Positions 26,483 to 36,369 are shown, counted from the first letter of the stretch. The stretch is 64,000 nucleotides of DNA from Desulfosarcina alkanivorans (GCF_009688945.1 NZ_AP021874.1:4092001-4156000), one strand, 5' to 3'. Translations and numbers: made by a program. Notes: generated from the sequence alone by a model not told the origin.

Positions 26483-28465
26483 TCAACAATTCTGATTTTT
26501 TCTTTTTTCTCGAATCGAATTATTTTTTTCAATACCCAAACGGCTAATTTTTTGAGACAATTCGGATACAACAAACGGTTTCTGGATAAATCCGTTGCAG
26601 CCCCTCTTGATGATCTCTCGCGCCTGGCCATCGATAGCGTACCCGCTGGACAGGATCACCCTGATATCCGGCAGAATCTCACGGATATGATCGAATACGT
26701 CTCCCCCGCCCATGCCTGGCATGACCATGTCCAGAAGGACCAAATCTATTTTTGAGCCCATCTGTTGAAGCGTTTCGATGGCCTGTTGACCGCTATTGGC
26801 TGTTGCCACTCGATATCCCAGCCGCTCCAGAATTTGCTGCCCAACCTCCAGAATCATATCCTCATCGTCGACTAACAGAATTGTACCCGTACCGGTGATA
26901 ATTTCTTCCTTCTCAGACACGTGTTTAACCACTGGTTTATCCAGTGCCGGCAGATAGACCGTGAATGTCGTGCCCTGCCCAACTTCACTGTAAACAGTGA
27001 TCGTTCCACAATGATTTTTAACAATGCCAAAAGCCGAGGCCAGCCCCAGCCCCGTTCCCCGGTTTCTTTCCTTGGTCGTAAAGAACGGATCGAAGATACG
27101 AGACAGATTTTCTGTATCGATGCCGATACCGGTATCGATCACCTTTATGCGGGCGTAGGTTCCCGGTTCCAGTCGGTAGGCAGTACAAAATTCCTCGTCC
27201 AGGGTGATGACTCGGGTATTCAGGTGCAACGTTCCGCCTCCGGGCATCGCCTGCCAGGCGTTTACGAACAGATTGATCAACACCTGCTCGATCTGTCGGC
27301 TGTCCGCCTCCACCACGATATCGCCGTCATGGAACTCAATATGGATGGCGATCTCTTTTTTTGTGCGACCGAACATCGTGGCCGTGGTTTGTAACATGTC
27401 ATTAATATCGATCGGTTTGACCTCGTACTTGCCGCCCCGGGTATAGCCCAGTAGCTGGTCGGTCAACCCCCTGGCGCTGCATATATAGTCGTCGATGGCG
27501 TTCAGATGTTCTGCAAGGGGGTGGGCATCTCCCAGATCCATGGATACCAATGTGCATCGGCCCTGGATGCCCATCAAAAGGTTGTTGAAGTCGTGGGCAA
27601 TACCCCCTGCTAACGTGCCGAGGGCTTCCATCCGCTGGGCAATGTGAAGTTGGGTCTGCAGTCGTTTCTTTTCGTGGATGTCGCGGATAACCCCGTGGGT
27701 GCCAACGAACCGTTTCTTGCCATCGGGTGGGACCGATTCATATATCCCAATGGATTTGACTTCGACATTCAAAAAGCGATCTGGACCGAATTTCTTTTCT
27801 GACGCCTGCAAACGCAGTTCAAGTTCGGTAGTGGTTCGATTGCCCGAACGGCCCTCGTTAAATAACCAGTGCACTTTCTTTCGATCAGCTTTCGCCACGA
27901 ACGTCGCATAGTGCTTGCCGATGAGTTCCTCGGGAGCGTATCCTAATAGCTGTTCAACGCTCTCACTTAAAAAGGTAAACTTGCCGTCGGTGTCCAGCGT
28001 GTAGATGATGTCGGGGATGTTCTCAACCAGGGACCGATACATAGCTTCGGACAATTTCAACTCTTGGTCGATGATATCCTTTTCCTGGCGAAGCAGTCGC
28101 TGGGTCAGTGCATTCTCAACCGTTTTGAGCAGTTCATCGGGTTCAAAAGGTTTGCGAATATAGTTATAGGCGCCGCAACGCAATGCCAACAGGGCCGAAT
28201 CGAGATCGGTATCGCCGGCGATGAAAATAACCGGGGTGTCGGGGTGTTGAATCTTGATGTGGCTTAGGATCTCATGCCCTCGTATATCCTGCAAATGAAC
28301 GTCCAGGATGACCAGGTCGAATTGGGTTGTTTTCAAAGAAACCAGGGCGTCTTTGCCACAGTTCGCCGATGAGACCTCGTAGGTCCTGCTTTTAAGCAGC
28401 GCCTCCAGGCTGTTACACATCCGTGGATCGTCAGCGACGATCAGGATTTCTAAGGATCTGGTCAT
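26483..28465 (-). CDS. Hybrid sensor histidine kinase (REC-PAS-HisKA-HATPase-REC)
   Basis: Cytoplasmic two-component hybrid kinase, 660 residues, no membrane segment. Receiver 1 occupies 1-120 with phospho-acceptor Asp55 (LVILDVHLQD) and Lys105. A PAS domain spans about 140-265 (SLVENIPDIIYTLDTDGKFT). The H-box is GGIAHDFNN with His291. The ATPase domain has NLFVNAWQAMPGGG, DTGIGID and GTGLGLASAFG. Receiver 2 begins at 528 with phospho-acceptor Asp579 (LVLLDMVMPGMGG). The first two aspartates of receiver 1 read VADDP. No clear ribosome site precedes ATG 28465. No cognate response regulator with an output domain is adjacent. Confidence 0.93.
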   Translation of the reverse strand: MTRSLEILIVADDPRMCNSLEALLKSRTYEVSSANCGKDALVSLKTTQFDLVILDVHLQDIRGHEILSHIKIQHPDTPVIFIAGDTDLDSALLALRCGAYNYIRKPFEPDELLKTVENALTQRLLRQEKDIIDQELKLSEAMYRSLVENIPDIIYTLDTDGKFTFLSESVEQLLGYAPEELIGKHYATFVAKADRKKVHWLFNEGRSGNRTTTELELRLQASEKKFGPDRFLNVEVKSIGIYESVPPDGKKRFVGTHGVIRDIHEKKRLQTQLHIAQRMEALGTLAGGIAHDFNNLLMGIQGRCTLVSMDLGDAHPLAEHLNAIDDYICSARGLTDQLLGYTRGGKYEVKPIDINDMLQTTATMFGRTKKEIAIHIEFHDGDIVVEADSRQIEQVLINLFVNAWQAMPGGGTLHLNTRVITLDEEFCTAYRLEPGTYARIKVIDTGIGIDTENLSRIFDPFFTTKERNRGTGLGLASAFGIVKNHCGTITVYSEVGQGTTFTVYLPALDKPVVKHVSEKEEIITGTGTILLVDDEDMILEVGQQILERLGYRVATANSGQQAIETLQQMGSKIDLVLLDMVMPGMGGGDVFDHIREILPDIRVILSSGYAIDGQAREIIKRGCNGFIQKPFVVSELSQKISRLGIEKNNSIREKRKNQNC

Positions 28466-28502
28466 TAGTCGGACAATCAGCGTTTTTCGTTTGTAACCAA
28501 TA

Positions 28503-28708
28503 TTATTGATTATTTAGCGCGTCTATCAGTTCGGATAAGTGATTCAACTTCGCGTTAAGATTATTTCTGCCGGATTGATAAAGGCTCTCCATAATCTCCT
28601 GACGGGTTTGATTATCCGGAGCATTGGAAATAATCGTTCGATCTCATCCTGTAGTTCTTTCAGTTGTGAATTGTGCTGAATGAGTTCCTTTAAATCGTCA
28701 TGGACCAA
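28503..28708 (-). pseudogene. Frameshifted small coiled-coil ORF upstream of the sensor kinase
   Basis: Leftward, a possible TTG start at 28708 opens HDDLKELIQHNSQLKELQDE. After a one-base slip near 28640 the reading continues as APDNQTRQEIMESLYQSGR and ends with LSELIDALNNQ at TAA 28503. Both parts look like one short amphipathic helical protein, which suggests a recent frameshift. I do not recognise the family. It lies 37 bases upstream of the kinase gene on the same strand. Confidence 0.4.
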
Positions 28709-28840
28709 CTAAATCGTCATGTACCAACGTTGACGATAAAACAGGTAGAGGACTGGGCGCACCATCTCACCGCTTTAATAAGATGGCTTTGCGCCCAGTC
28801 CTGCGCGGGAAGTGGAGGTGCCAGGTAGGCCTGTCCCGCG
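28687..28840. repeat. Nested inverted repeats and a short tandem repeat
   Basis: A long hairpin is formed by GGACTGGGCGCA (28750-28761) and TGCGCCCAGTCC (28790-28801), perfect over 12 bases, with inner arms CCATCT (28762-28767) and AGATGG (28781-28786). A second stem CGCGGGA/TCCCGCG follows (28804-28810, 28834-28840). Just before lies a degenerate tandem repeat of about 19 bases containing TCATGACGATTTA-like units. It is more GC-rich than the surrounding DNA. It may be a structured RNA, a repeat element or a remnant of a mobile-element end; I cannot assign it. Confidence 0.6.
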
Positions 28841-28924
28841 ACGAGCTTGGATTATCTATTTCACATCAATCTGCCAGATTACCACCTATCACAACAATCA
28901 TGATGAACCCTATTTTTAAACTCA

Positions 28925-29563
28925 TCAATGTTGCGGTGCTTGCAGCCCCCTGATGAAGATCTCAAAGGCCAACTCAAATTTGGCACGAACAAGATCGTCT
29001 TTAGCATTGATGACCTTATTGATCTCTTCTCGTAAAACGACCCCGGAAAACAAACCCCAAAGAATGTCGGCCAAGGCGTTGGGATGATGGGCGGCAAAGG
29101 CCTCTTCATTCAGGCTGGTACTTAAAACTCCTATTATTCTACCCAGAATTTTTCTGGCCAGCTCCGTAATCTCCGTTAAAAGTTCATAGGAGATATGCTG
29201 CAAGGTTTCGATAGATTGTAGTTTGAACATGTTGATAAGCACCAATGGATCGAAGTCGTATGTGCCCAAAAAACAGTTTTTCAGGTTTTCCAACCTTTCC
29301 ACAGCAGATGCGCCCACCTCTTCGTTGGTGTGCTCCATCCGGATCAATAGGTACTGAAGGGTCCTCACAGGTAATGACGCTAACAGTTCCTCCTTGCTAT
29401 CAAAATACATATAAAGAGTCCCTGGACTCAATTCGGCTTCTTTGGCGATGTTACCCATGGTCGTATTTCCATATCCATTTTCAACTAGTACGCGCCTGGC
29501 TGCGATCAAAATCTGCTGGCGGCGCCTTTCTCTCTCTCGCTCTCTGCGCTGTGAGGTTCCCAT
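28925..29563 (-). CDS. TetR/AcrR family transcriptional regulator
   Basis: DNA-binding repressor of usual size, 212 residues. The helix-turn-helix is at about 38-58 (MGNIAKEAELSPGTLYMYF) after a very basic N-terminus (RRERERERRRQQILIAA). The C-terminal ligand domain is less conserved, as is normal for the family. Neighbouring genes are the hybrid kinase downstream and a SatP-type transporter upstream, both on the same strand but separated by large gaps, so the target cannot be inferred. It is a single-unit TetR, unlike the double one at 22490. Confidence 0.88.
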   Translation of the reverse strand: MGTSQRRERERERRRQQILIAARRVLVENGYGNTTMGNIAKEAELSPGTLYMYFDSKEELLASLPVRTLQYLLIRMEHTNEEVGASAVERLENLKNCFLGTYDFDPLVLINMFKLQSIETLQHISYELLTEITELARKILGRIIGVLSTSLNEEAFAAHHPNALADILWGLFSGVVLREEINKVINAKDDLVRAKFELAFEIFIRGLQAPQH

Positions 29564-30019
29564 GGCTTCTCAATTATCTCGCTCAGTTGATGCTTCGGCC
29601 TGGTTGCGATCGTCCAATAGTAGTAACACAGGCTGCCAGGGTCAATTATCGTTTCGGGAATTTGGACGTATGTCCTGATATTGACATGGTCGCCCGAATT
29701 AACCATCCGTGCGGCCGGACCATACATTTGGGTCATCCCGATCCGCGAGCGCAGGTATCACATACGCTTCCAGCCGGGCACAATTCTCCACGTCAACCAT
29801 CAGGCAACAGCACGAGAATTTATTTTATCCTGAAGGCGGCTACCCAATTACAAAAGCTTCATGCCCAGGCGGCTGGTGACAGATAACCAAACCTTTCCTG
29901 TCGCAGTTGTCGCTTGTAGAGGTAATGGCCACATCCATGCAAAAACATACTATAGCATATTTTTGGATAGTATCCTTGTTATCGTCTTTAGATCAGAGCG
30001 TATATATTCTTTTCAGTTT
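29564..30019. other. Intergenic, nothing firm
   Basis: About 455 bases between leftward genes. Open frames on both strands cross the first half but show no known motif. No RNA gene, clear promoter or repeat was recognised. Confidence 0.4.
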
Positions 30020-30622
30020 TCAATCAACGACGACAATAGCTTTCCCGGTGGGTAGTATTGCTTTTTTGAAGACGGTATTTAACACAGTGGCCGCGGCCAG
30101 ATATAGCCCGAGAACACCCAGTATGAGCAGGCAATACGCAGCTATGGGCGCCGCGAAGGACGGATTAACAGCCTTGAATTTCATTAATGTAAGGAACCAA
30201 AGGGCAATGTCCGCAAAAATAAGTGCGGCCAAAAACACAGGAGAACCGACAAGATACGCTGGCGTTATTACAGTTAGAATGATTGACAGGCAAAGCCAAG
30301 CATAAGGATCGCACGTTGCGCTCCAGTGAATATCGTTCGCATGGCAGATAAATTCTGCTGCGTTGAGAAGTCCTGTTACAAACATGAAAAATGCCCCAAA
30401 TAAAAGCATAACGTTGCCACCCGTTATATTTCCCTCCTTCAACTCAATAACTCCAGCTGTAAACTGTGCTACAAAACCACCGAGCAACCAGATGGCAACT
30501 GCCAGATGGGAATCGGCACCTATTCTCCCTGTCAAGAGGCCAAAGAAAATGAAGCAGGCAATTGATAGTGCCGTTAGCGCTTGCGGACTCGGATTGGCGA
30601 AACCATGTTCTTGTTGGGACAT
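30020..30622 (-). CDS. Acetate/succinate transporter (SatP/GPR1-FUN34-YaaH family)
   Basis: Inner-membrane transporter for acetate or succinate, 200 residues from ATG 30622. AAAGGAG lies just upstream; the open frame reaches 30691 but without a ribosome site. The family signature is present as FANPSPQALTALSIACFIFF near the N-terminus, and six hydrophobic segments can be counted. The stretch EFICHANDIHWSATCDPYAW is a loop. It may release or take up acetate produced by beta-oxidation. It appears to be a single-gene unit. Confidence 0.88.
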   Translation of the reverse strand: MSQQEHGFANPSPQALTALSIACFIFFGLLTGRIGADSHLAVAIWLLGGFVAQFTAGVIELKEGNITGGNVMLLFGAFFMFVTGLLNAAEFICHANDIHWSATCDPYAWLCLSIILTVITPAYLVGSPVFLAALIFADIALWFLTLMKFKAVNPSFAAPIAAYCLLILGVLGLYLAAATVLNTVFKKAILPTGKAIVVVD

Positions 30623-30902
30623 TTTTTCTCTCCTTTTATAGGATTTTAAGTTACTGCTGAACAACACATTGGTTAATCGTACTTCTTTCATTTGCTTTAG
30701 TCGGATAGTCGAGACCTAATACTCAGTGGATCAGTTTGATAGGCTCTACCAGACTATAAAAATAGAGCTCCTATTAAAAGAGCGTGTTTCATGAGTGGAT
30801 ACCGGGGGAACAACGCTTTCAAAAAAGCTCAATGCCGTCGGTCACTGCCAATTCCCTCGACTGTATCACCCTGGTTTAGGGATTAGTAACTTCGTAAACT
30901 TG

Positions 30903-31826
30903 CTAGAAGTCGACACGATTAAGCCCCCTTAAATGCAGGATTTGGCGCGCCTCGTCAGGCGTAGCAGTTTCAAGCCCAAATTCTTTAGATATACGTACTA
31001 TTTTTTCAACCTGCTCGGCATTGCTTTTAGCCATGACACCTTTTTCAAGATATAAGTTATCTTCCAAACCCACCCTCGAATGCCCGCCCATAAGCATTGC
31101 GGCCGTACATAACCTAAATTGATTTTTCCCCGCAGCGCAAACCGACCATTCAAAATCACCGATGAGATCAGTGGCGGTCTTTTTTAAAAAAACAAGATTT
31201 TCGATGGTTGCCGGTATTCCACCAAGAATTCCCATGACAAACTGAAGGTATACGGGTTTTTTGATCAACCCTTTCTGTATCAAGAAAGCTAAGTTATTGA
31301 TCATTCCTATATCATAGATCTCAAACTCGGGCTTCGTACCCAACTCGTTAAAGATGCTGTTAAATTCACGTAGTGTTTTAAATGTATTTGGAAAAATAAA
31401 ATCTTCGGTCATAGATAGGTAACCGCGCTCCCATTCATATTTAAAACTTTTCAGATTGTCCAAGGCATGAAAGAGTGCAAAATTTATTGATCCGGCGTTC
31501 AAAGATGCGAGTTCCGGGCGAAAGGTTTTAACGCCAACCACTCGCTCATCTGTCGTTTGGCCTAAACCACCACCTGTCGTGATGCAAACTACCAGATCCG
31601 TTTCAGCCTTAATTTTCGTTAAAACTTCACGGTAAAGGGATTGATCCGAAGAGGGCCGTCCATCTTCGGGATCCCTTACGTGAATGTGGACGATTGCAGC
31701 GCCGGCGCCATGGGATCGAATGGCCTCTTCGGCGATTTCATCCGGTGTTATCGGTAAGTATGCTGACATCGAAGGGGTGTGAATACTACCGGTAATCGCA
31801 GCGGTAATGATCACTCTATTCATCAT
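30903..31826 (-). CDS. Beta-keto acid cleavage enzyme (BKACE, DUF849)
   Basis: Zinc enzyme that reacts a beta-keto acid with acetyl-CoA, giving acetoacetate and a shortened acyl-CoA (or the reverse). The protein has 307 residues. The metal ligands His47 and His49 are visible in AAIVHIHVRDPEDGRPS, and the acid near 228 in GDFEWSVCAAG. The motif GGHSRVGLEDNLYLEKGVMA near the C-terminus is diagnostic. A weak AGGA site precedes ATG 31826. It sits 9 bases after the CCG iron-sulfur gene in the block B operon. It could link branched keto-acid cleavage to acetoacetate, which AacS would activate (inference). Confidence 0.9.
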   Translation of the reverse strand: MMNRVIITAAITGSIHTPSMSAYLPITPDEIAEEAIRSHGAGAAIVHIHVRDPEDGRPSSDQSLYREVLTKIKAETDLVVCITTGGGLGQTTDERVVGVKTFRPELASLNAGSINFALFHALDNLKSFKYEWERGYLSMTEDFIFPNTFKTLREFNSIFNELGTKPEFEIYDIGMINNLAFLIQKGLIKKPVYLQFVMGILGGIPATIENLVFLKKTATDLIGDFEWSVCAAGKNQFRLCTAAMLMGGHSRVGLEDNLYLEKGVMAKSNAEQVEKIVRISKEFGLETATPDEARQILHLRGLNRVDF

Positions 31827-31835
31827 TTCATCCTT

Positions 31836-32837
31836 TTAGTTAAATGCGTTTACTTTTATTTCACCCAGCGCCATTCGGGCTAAGTCGCCTATAAACAGAA
31901 CGGGCAATCGGTTCCTATGTGCAGCAGGTGAAAGAGCATGCATACACATTGGACAAAGGCAGACAAGGGCCTGCGCACCTGCATTTATGGCGTCTTTGAC
32001 ATTTTCTTCTTGATGGGGCGTCGGATCCCCCATGCCGAGTATTTTCTTAACGCCTGCACAACACATGGCATTTTCCCTATCATATTTTCGGTCCACCCGT
32101 TCTGCGCCCACAAGATCCAAGAGTTCGTCAATAAAGTTTTCCTTTTCCGGCGTGTATCTAGAGGCGCATGGCCGCTGATAAGCGATTTTAACATTCAACG
32201 ACTTAAGGCTATGGTGCTTTGGTTTAAGTCTCCGCAAAAGGTGCTCGGCCAGATGGACCGGACGAAATGGCACATCGAGACCGTATTCGGGTGCGAAGTG
32301 GGATAACATCGTGTAACAATCATCATGAAAACAGACTACCTCTTTAGGATTGTTTCGCGCCAGATTCTGAATCAACCTCTTAACGTGCTTTTCCTGGATG
32401 GATGCCCCTCCGATATGACTGAATAGGACCCAGCAGAAATAGGGATTGCCGCTTACCTGAGGCATGTCGTACAATGCGCCTTTGATCAATTCGGGATCGG
32501 TTTCCTTGAACACGCACAAGGATAGAATGCTATCGGCATTGAAGGCCGCAACCTCGTCATCGTTCGAGGAGAACCGGCGTTCGACAGCCTTAAGTTTCTC
32601 TTTTGGAAAAAGGGTATAGTATTTTTCCTGCAAGGATGCTATCAAGTCGAAAGGATAGGCTTGCTCCGGGCAAATTTCGTTACAGGCAAAACAAGTAATA
32701 CAATTTTTTAATACGGACGAGTATTCTTTTTTAATCAATTTTTTGACTATCCCGATAGCCTCTTCACCATCGACTTCCATCCAAGGACATTGGCTTAGAC
32801 ATTTACCGCAGCGGTTGCATAAATCTTCTCTAAACAT
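31836..32837 (-). CDS. (Fe-S)-binding HdrD/CCG-domain oxidoreductase
   Basis: Iron-sulfur electron-transfer protein, 333 residues. Two 4Fe-4S clusters are bound by CNRCGKCLSQCPW (7-19) and CITCFACNEICPEQAYP. The C-terminal half has CCG-type cysteine motifs as in heterodisulfide reductase subunit D: FHDDCYTML, then YQRPCASRY, MCCAGVKKILGMG and CLCPMCMHAL. No membrane helices or signal are seen. It may pass electrons from the acyl-CoA dehydrogenase of the same block to the quinone pool or to a sulfate-reduction partner (inference). It is followed closely by the BKACE gene. Confidence 0.85.
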   Translation of the reverse strand: MFREDLCNRCGKCLSQCPWMEVDGEEAIGIVKKLIKKEYSSVLKNCITCFACNEICPEQAYPFDLIASLQEKYYTLFPKEKLKAVERRFSSNDDEVAAFNADSILSLCVFKETDPELIKGALYDMPQVSGNPYFCWVLFSHIGGASIQEKHVKRLIQNLARNNPKEVVCFHDDCYTMLSHFAPEYGLDVPFRPVHLAEHLLRRLKPKHHSLKSLNVKIAYQRPCASRYTPEKENFIDELLDLVGAERVDRKYDRENAMCCAGVKKILGMGDPTPHQEENVKDAINAGAQALVCLCPMCMHALSPAAHRNRLPVLFIGDLARMALGEIKVNAFN

Positions 32838-32900
32838 GTATGTATTATCTTTCAGCTATTCTATCGGTTTTGATTATGCCTTGATATGAGTATATTGACC

Positions 32901-34493
32901 TCACACCTTTTCGTATAATGTCGCGTAACTTTGTCTGATTTTATATTTTTCGAGTTTACCTGTAGTCGTTTTCGGTAAGTCGCCAACCATCACTACTTTC
33001 TTGGGTATTTCGAAACCACCCAAATTTTCTCTGCAGAGTGAAAGAATTGCATCTTCCGTCAAATCGGAACCTTTAACGGGCACGACAAAGGCTGTTATGG
33101 CCTCAATCCATTTTTCGTGAGGCAGGCCGACAACTGCCACGGCTTCCACCGCAGGATGGTTCAAAATTACCCTTTCAACTTTGATGGAGGGTACATTCTC
33201 CCCACCGGTTTTTATCATATCCTTCTTTCTATCGACAAAAACCAGCAGCCCGTCATCGTCGAAATAGCCCAAGTCGCCTGAATGATGCCATGCAAACGCT
33301 TTGCTGTCTTTTGTAGCGCTTTCGTTTTTTAGATACATTTCCATTACACCGGGACCACGCCATACAATTTCTCCTACACCCCCCTGTGGTAGGATATTGC
33401 CTGCATCGTCCATGATTGCGGTATCAACCGTCAATGCGGATTCGCCCCAATAATTGCCCTCTTTTTTCAATTGCCATTCAGAACGAAATGTATTTGTCGA
33501 AGGAAAGCATTCGGTCTGGCCAGTGCAAAGCATAAAATCAGCATCGAATAATTTAATTGAATCTTCTAACGTTCTACGATCCATCGGCGTCATTGCATAA
33601 ATACATTTGCGGACGGAGGCAAATTTCGTTTGGCCCGAATCTGGGCAGTCGAGCATTGCACGATACATTGCAGGCAGACAAAAAAGAACCTGTATCTTCT
33701 CTCGCTCTATAGCTTGCAATACAGCGGCGGCGTCAAACGAGCGGAAGACGACAACCTTTCCTCCCAAGTGAAATGCCGATGTGTTAAAGGTCTGCTGGGC
33801 GCAATGAAATACAGGTAAAGTGGAAAGAAGGACCGTATTCCTTTGCCAATCGAGTTCGATCGGATTGGTCAAGGATAGGATAAATACAGAAAGGTGTGAA
33901 ATCATCACCCCTTTAGGATCAGCTGTTGTCCCGCTGGTATAAAGAATTTCAAAAATGTCTCGATCTTGGATTATGACGTCTTGAACTTCTTCATCGGATT
34001 GTCCCTCCATAAGCTTATTGAAATCCTGGAAGGGAGCGGTGATAGAATCGCCGAAGATCGAAAAAGAAATAAGAGTTTTCAATGCGGGCACCAATTGTTT
34101 GACATCCAGAACCAAAGAACAGAGATCGGAGTCACAAATCAATACATTGGCTTCGGCATGATTGATAATATAGGCAATTCCTTCCGGGCTTAAACCGGGA
34201 TTAATAGGCAATGCAACAAATCCCCCCTTGGCACAACCGTAAAGACAGATCAGGTACTCGATCGAATTGGGCCCCAAGAGCGCAATGCGGTCGCCCTTTT
34301 TTATTCCCAACGATCGGGCCATATAAACGAAGTTATTAATTTTCTTGTTGAATTCGCAATAGCTTATTTCGATATTTGTATCACCTCTTGTCTCAACCAC
34401 GGCAATGTTGTCTGGCGATGTCGCGGCTCTTCGTCTGAATATATCCCCTAAGGCTACCCTTTGAACCAAATTTTTCGAAAGTTCAGTTTTCAT
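32901..34493 (-). CDS. AMP-dependent acyl-CoA synthetase, block B (first type)
   Basis: Acid--CoA ligase, 530 residues from ATG 34493, which has GGAG about 8 bases upstream; an upstream ATG lacks a site. The P-loop ILYTSGTTADPKGVMISH and the distinctive TGQTECFPSTNTFRSEWQ, where most ligases have YGxTE, are visible. VDRKKDMIKTGGENVPSIKVE and LPKTTTGKLEKYKIR complete the C-domain. It is a close paralog of 52624-54213, sharing the FRRRA N-terminus and the same TGQTE variant. Substrate is unknown; the operon includes an isovaleryl-CoA-dehydrogenase-like gene. Confidence 0.9.
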   Translation of the reverse strand: MKTELSKNLVQRVALGDIFRRRAATSPDNIAVVETRGDTNIEISYCEFNKKINNFVYMARSLGIKKGDRIALLGPNSIEYLICLYGCAKGGFVALPINPGLSPEGIAYIINHAEANVLICDSDLCSLVLDVKQLVPALKTLISFSIFGDSITAPFQDFNKLMEGQSDEEVQDVIIQDRDIFEILYTSGTTADPKGVMISHLSVFILSLTNPIELDWQRNTVLLSTLPVFHCAQQTFNTSAFHLGGKVVVFRSFDAAAVLQAIEREKIQVLFCLPAMYRAMLDCPDSGQTKFASVRKCIYAMTPMDRRTLEDSIKLFDADFMLCTGQTECFPSTNTFRSEWQLKKEGNYWGESALTVDTAIMDDAGNILPQGGVGEIVWRGPGVMEMYLKNESATKDSKAFAWHHSGDLGYFDDDGLLVFVDRKKDMIKTGGENVPSIKVERVILNHPAVEAVAVVGLPHEKWIEAITAFVVPVKGSDLTEDAILSLCRENLGGFEIPKKVVMVGDLPKTTTGKLEKYKIRQSYATLYEKV

Positions 34494-34572
34494 CTGTTTC
34501 GCTCCAGTTTTCATTGTCTTCATTTGAAAACCGCTTGCGCGATAGACGCAGACGGTGCCGAATCATCCTTTT

Positions 34573-36222
34573 TTATAAGGCTTCTCTTAGTTCTCTCCGC
34601 ATTATCTTGCCGACTGCATTTTTCGGGATTTCATCGACAATTACGATTTTTTTGGGCACTTTGAAGGTCGCCATCCTCTCCTTGCAAAAGGCAAAAATAT
34701 CCTCCAGACTCACATCGTTCTTCGATTCTTCCATGACGCTGATAAATGCTGTGACCACCTCACCTTTGTATTCATCTTTTACGCCTATGACTGCAGCTTC
34801 CTTAACGGTGGAATGCGCCATGAGAACACTTTCGACTTCTGCGGGCGCTACGTTGTAGCCCGAAGTCACTATCAAGTCCTTATATCGATCAACGAAATAA
34901 ACATATCCGTCCTCATCAATATAGCCAGCATCGCCAGTTTTCAGCCACCCGTCTTCAAGAAAGGTATCCTTTGTCTGCTCCGGTTTATTCCAGTAGCCCT
35001 TGGCAACCCCCTCTCCGTTGAACATAATCTCACCTACAGTGCCGACCGAAACGATCTCGAGGTTTGAATCAACAACTTTCACTTTACAATTGAACGGCCC
35101 TCCAATTGCGCCGGGTCTATACTTGTTAGGCATGCTCAAAACTCCGGATCCTTGGCACATACTCTCCGTCATGCCATATCCGTCAAGCAGCCTTTTGCCA
35201 GTAATTTCCTCCCATCTGAGTCTTACCGGGTCGGGTTGGGGCGCACCGCAGGAAAGCGTAGTTTTCAGATCGGGATAGGTTCCATTCTCGAACCCCGGAG
35301 TATTCATGAGCCCGACGAAGAAAGTAGGTGGTGCAAAAATGGTGGTGATTTTGTATTTGTTAATCAACTCAATACAAATTTGTGGTTCGAAAAGAGGAAC
35401 GTGTACCACCGTGCCGCCGACAAAAAGCATCGGCAATTGTACGAGGCAGTATCCGGAGCAGTGAAACATCGGCATAATTTGCAGATTTACATCGTTTTCG
35501 GTAAACCCGTAGATATCCACTGTAGGCGACGTGCATGCCCAAAGATTCCGGTGCGCTTCCATGACCCCCTTTGAGACACCCGTCGTCCCGGCCGTGTAAA
35601 GCAGCAACGCCAAATCATTTTCAGTATCGATTTCAGCATAATCGTTTAATGCCTGTCCTTCCTCCAACAGGCTGACGAGGCTTAAACATCCATCTGGCAG
35701 CGCCTCTTTCGAAGAATGGAACAATGCCGGTATTTGGTCGTCATTTTCCGTAAAATCGGATAGTTTTGATAGTACTACGGTCTCTATGGCTGTATCTTGT
35801 CTGGCGGCTTCAATGGTATTGTGAAAAACGTCCAGAGCGATTATTACCCTTGCCTCCGAATCTTTGAGTTGATAACGCAACTCTCTATGTTTATACATGA
35901 CGTTACAGGGAACCATCACGGCGCCAATTTTCAAAACTGCAAACAAGGCGATTGAATGCTGGATAGAATTGGGCATCATTGTCGCGACACGGTCCCCTTT
36001 ACCAATATGGAATCGTTTCGATAATTGCCATGCCAACCGGTCAGATAACTGATCGAGTTCATGATAGGTCACTTCTTTTCCACAGCATACGAGGGCAACT
36101 TTATCCGGGTACGCTTTGGCGCTTTCGGTAAGGATGGTGTATGCTGGTACATTTGGTAAGGGTTTCGGGGGGTAGACGCCGAAATTAGGTTCAAATTTAA
36201 TAATTGACTTGTCCATTTTCAT
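34573..36222 (-). CDS. AMP-dependent acyl-CoA synthetase, block B (second type)
   Basis: Acid--CoA ligase, 549 residues. ATG 36222 has AAGGAG 7 bases upstream. The P-loop carries an alanine variant, LLYTAGTTGVSKGVMEAH, followed by YGMTESMCQGSGVLS, the hinge VDRYKDLIVTSGYNVAPAEVE and the catalytic lysine in IPKNAVGKIMRREL. The same TAGTTG and SGYNxAP variants occur in 55481-57250, so these two form another paralog pair. It sits between the isovaleryl-CoA-dehydrogenase-like gene and the first-type ligase. Confidence 0.9.
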   Translation of the reverse strand: MKMDKSIIKFEPNFGVYPPKPLPNVPAYTILTESAKAYPDKVALVCCGKEVTYHELDQLSDRLAWQLSKRFHIGKGDRVATMMPNSIQHSIALFAVLKIGAVMVPCNVMYKHRELRYQLKDSEARVIIALDVFHNTIEAARQDTAIETVVLSKLSDFTENDDQIPALFHSSKEALPDGCLSLVSLLEEGQALNDYAEIDTENDLALLLYTAGTTGVSKGVMEAHRNLWACTSPTVDIYGFTENDVNLQIMPMFHCSGYCLVQLPMLFVGGTVVHVPLFEPQICIELINKYKITTIFAPPTFFVGLMNTPGFENGTYPDLKTTLSCGAPQPDPVRLRWEEITGKRLLDGYGMTESMCQGSGVLSMPNKYRPGAIGGPFNCKVKVVDSNLEIVSVGTVGEIMFNGEGVAKGYWNKPEQTKDTFLEDGWLKTGDAGYIDEDGYVYFVDRYKDLIVTSGYNVAPAEVESVLMAHSTVKEAAVIGVKDEYKGEVVTAFISVMEESKNDVSLEDIFAFCKERMATFKVPKKIVIVDEIPKNAVGKIMRRELREAL

Positions 36223-36369
36223 CACCCTTCTCCTTTTCGATTATGTTTTGTGTGCAATGCTATACAGGCTCTTGATAACAAACCATTTTAGGAGTTATGA
36301 AATTCGGACTGAGCTTATTAAATGCGCACCGATGCTTTTATCGGTGCTGTTTTGTCGTTGTCTTATGTC

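Noticed and set aside
29506-29736. 76-codon leftward frame upstream of the TetR regulator
   Set aside because: Overlaps the TetR start and has no motif or ribosome site.
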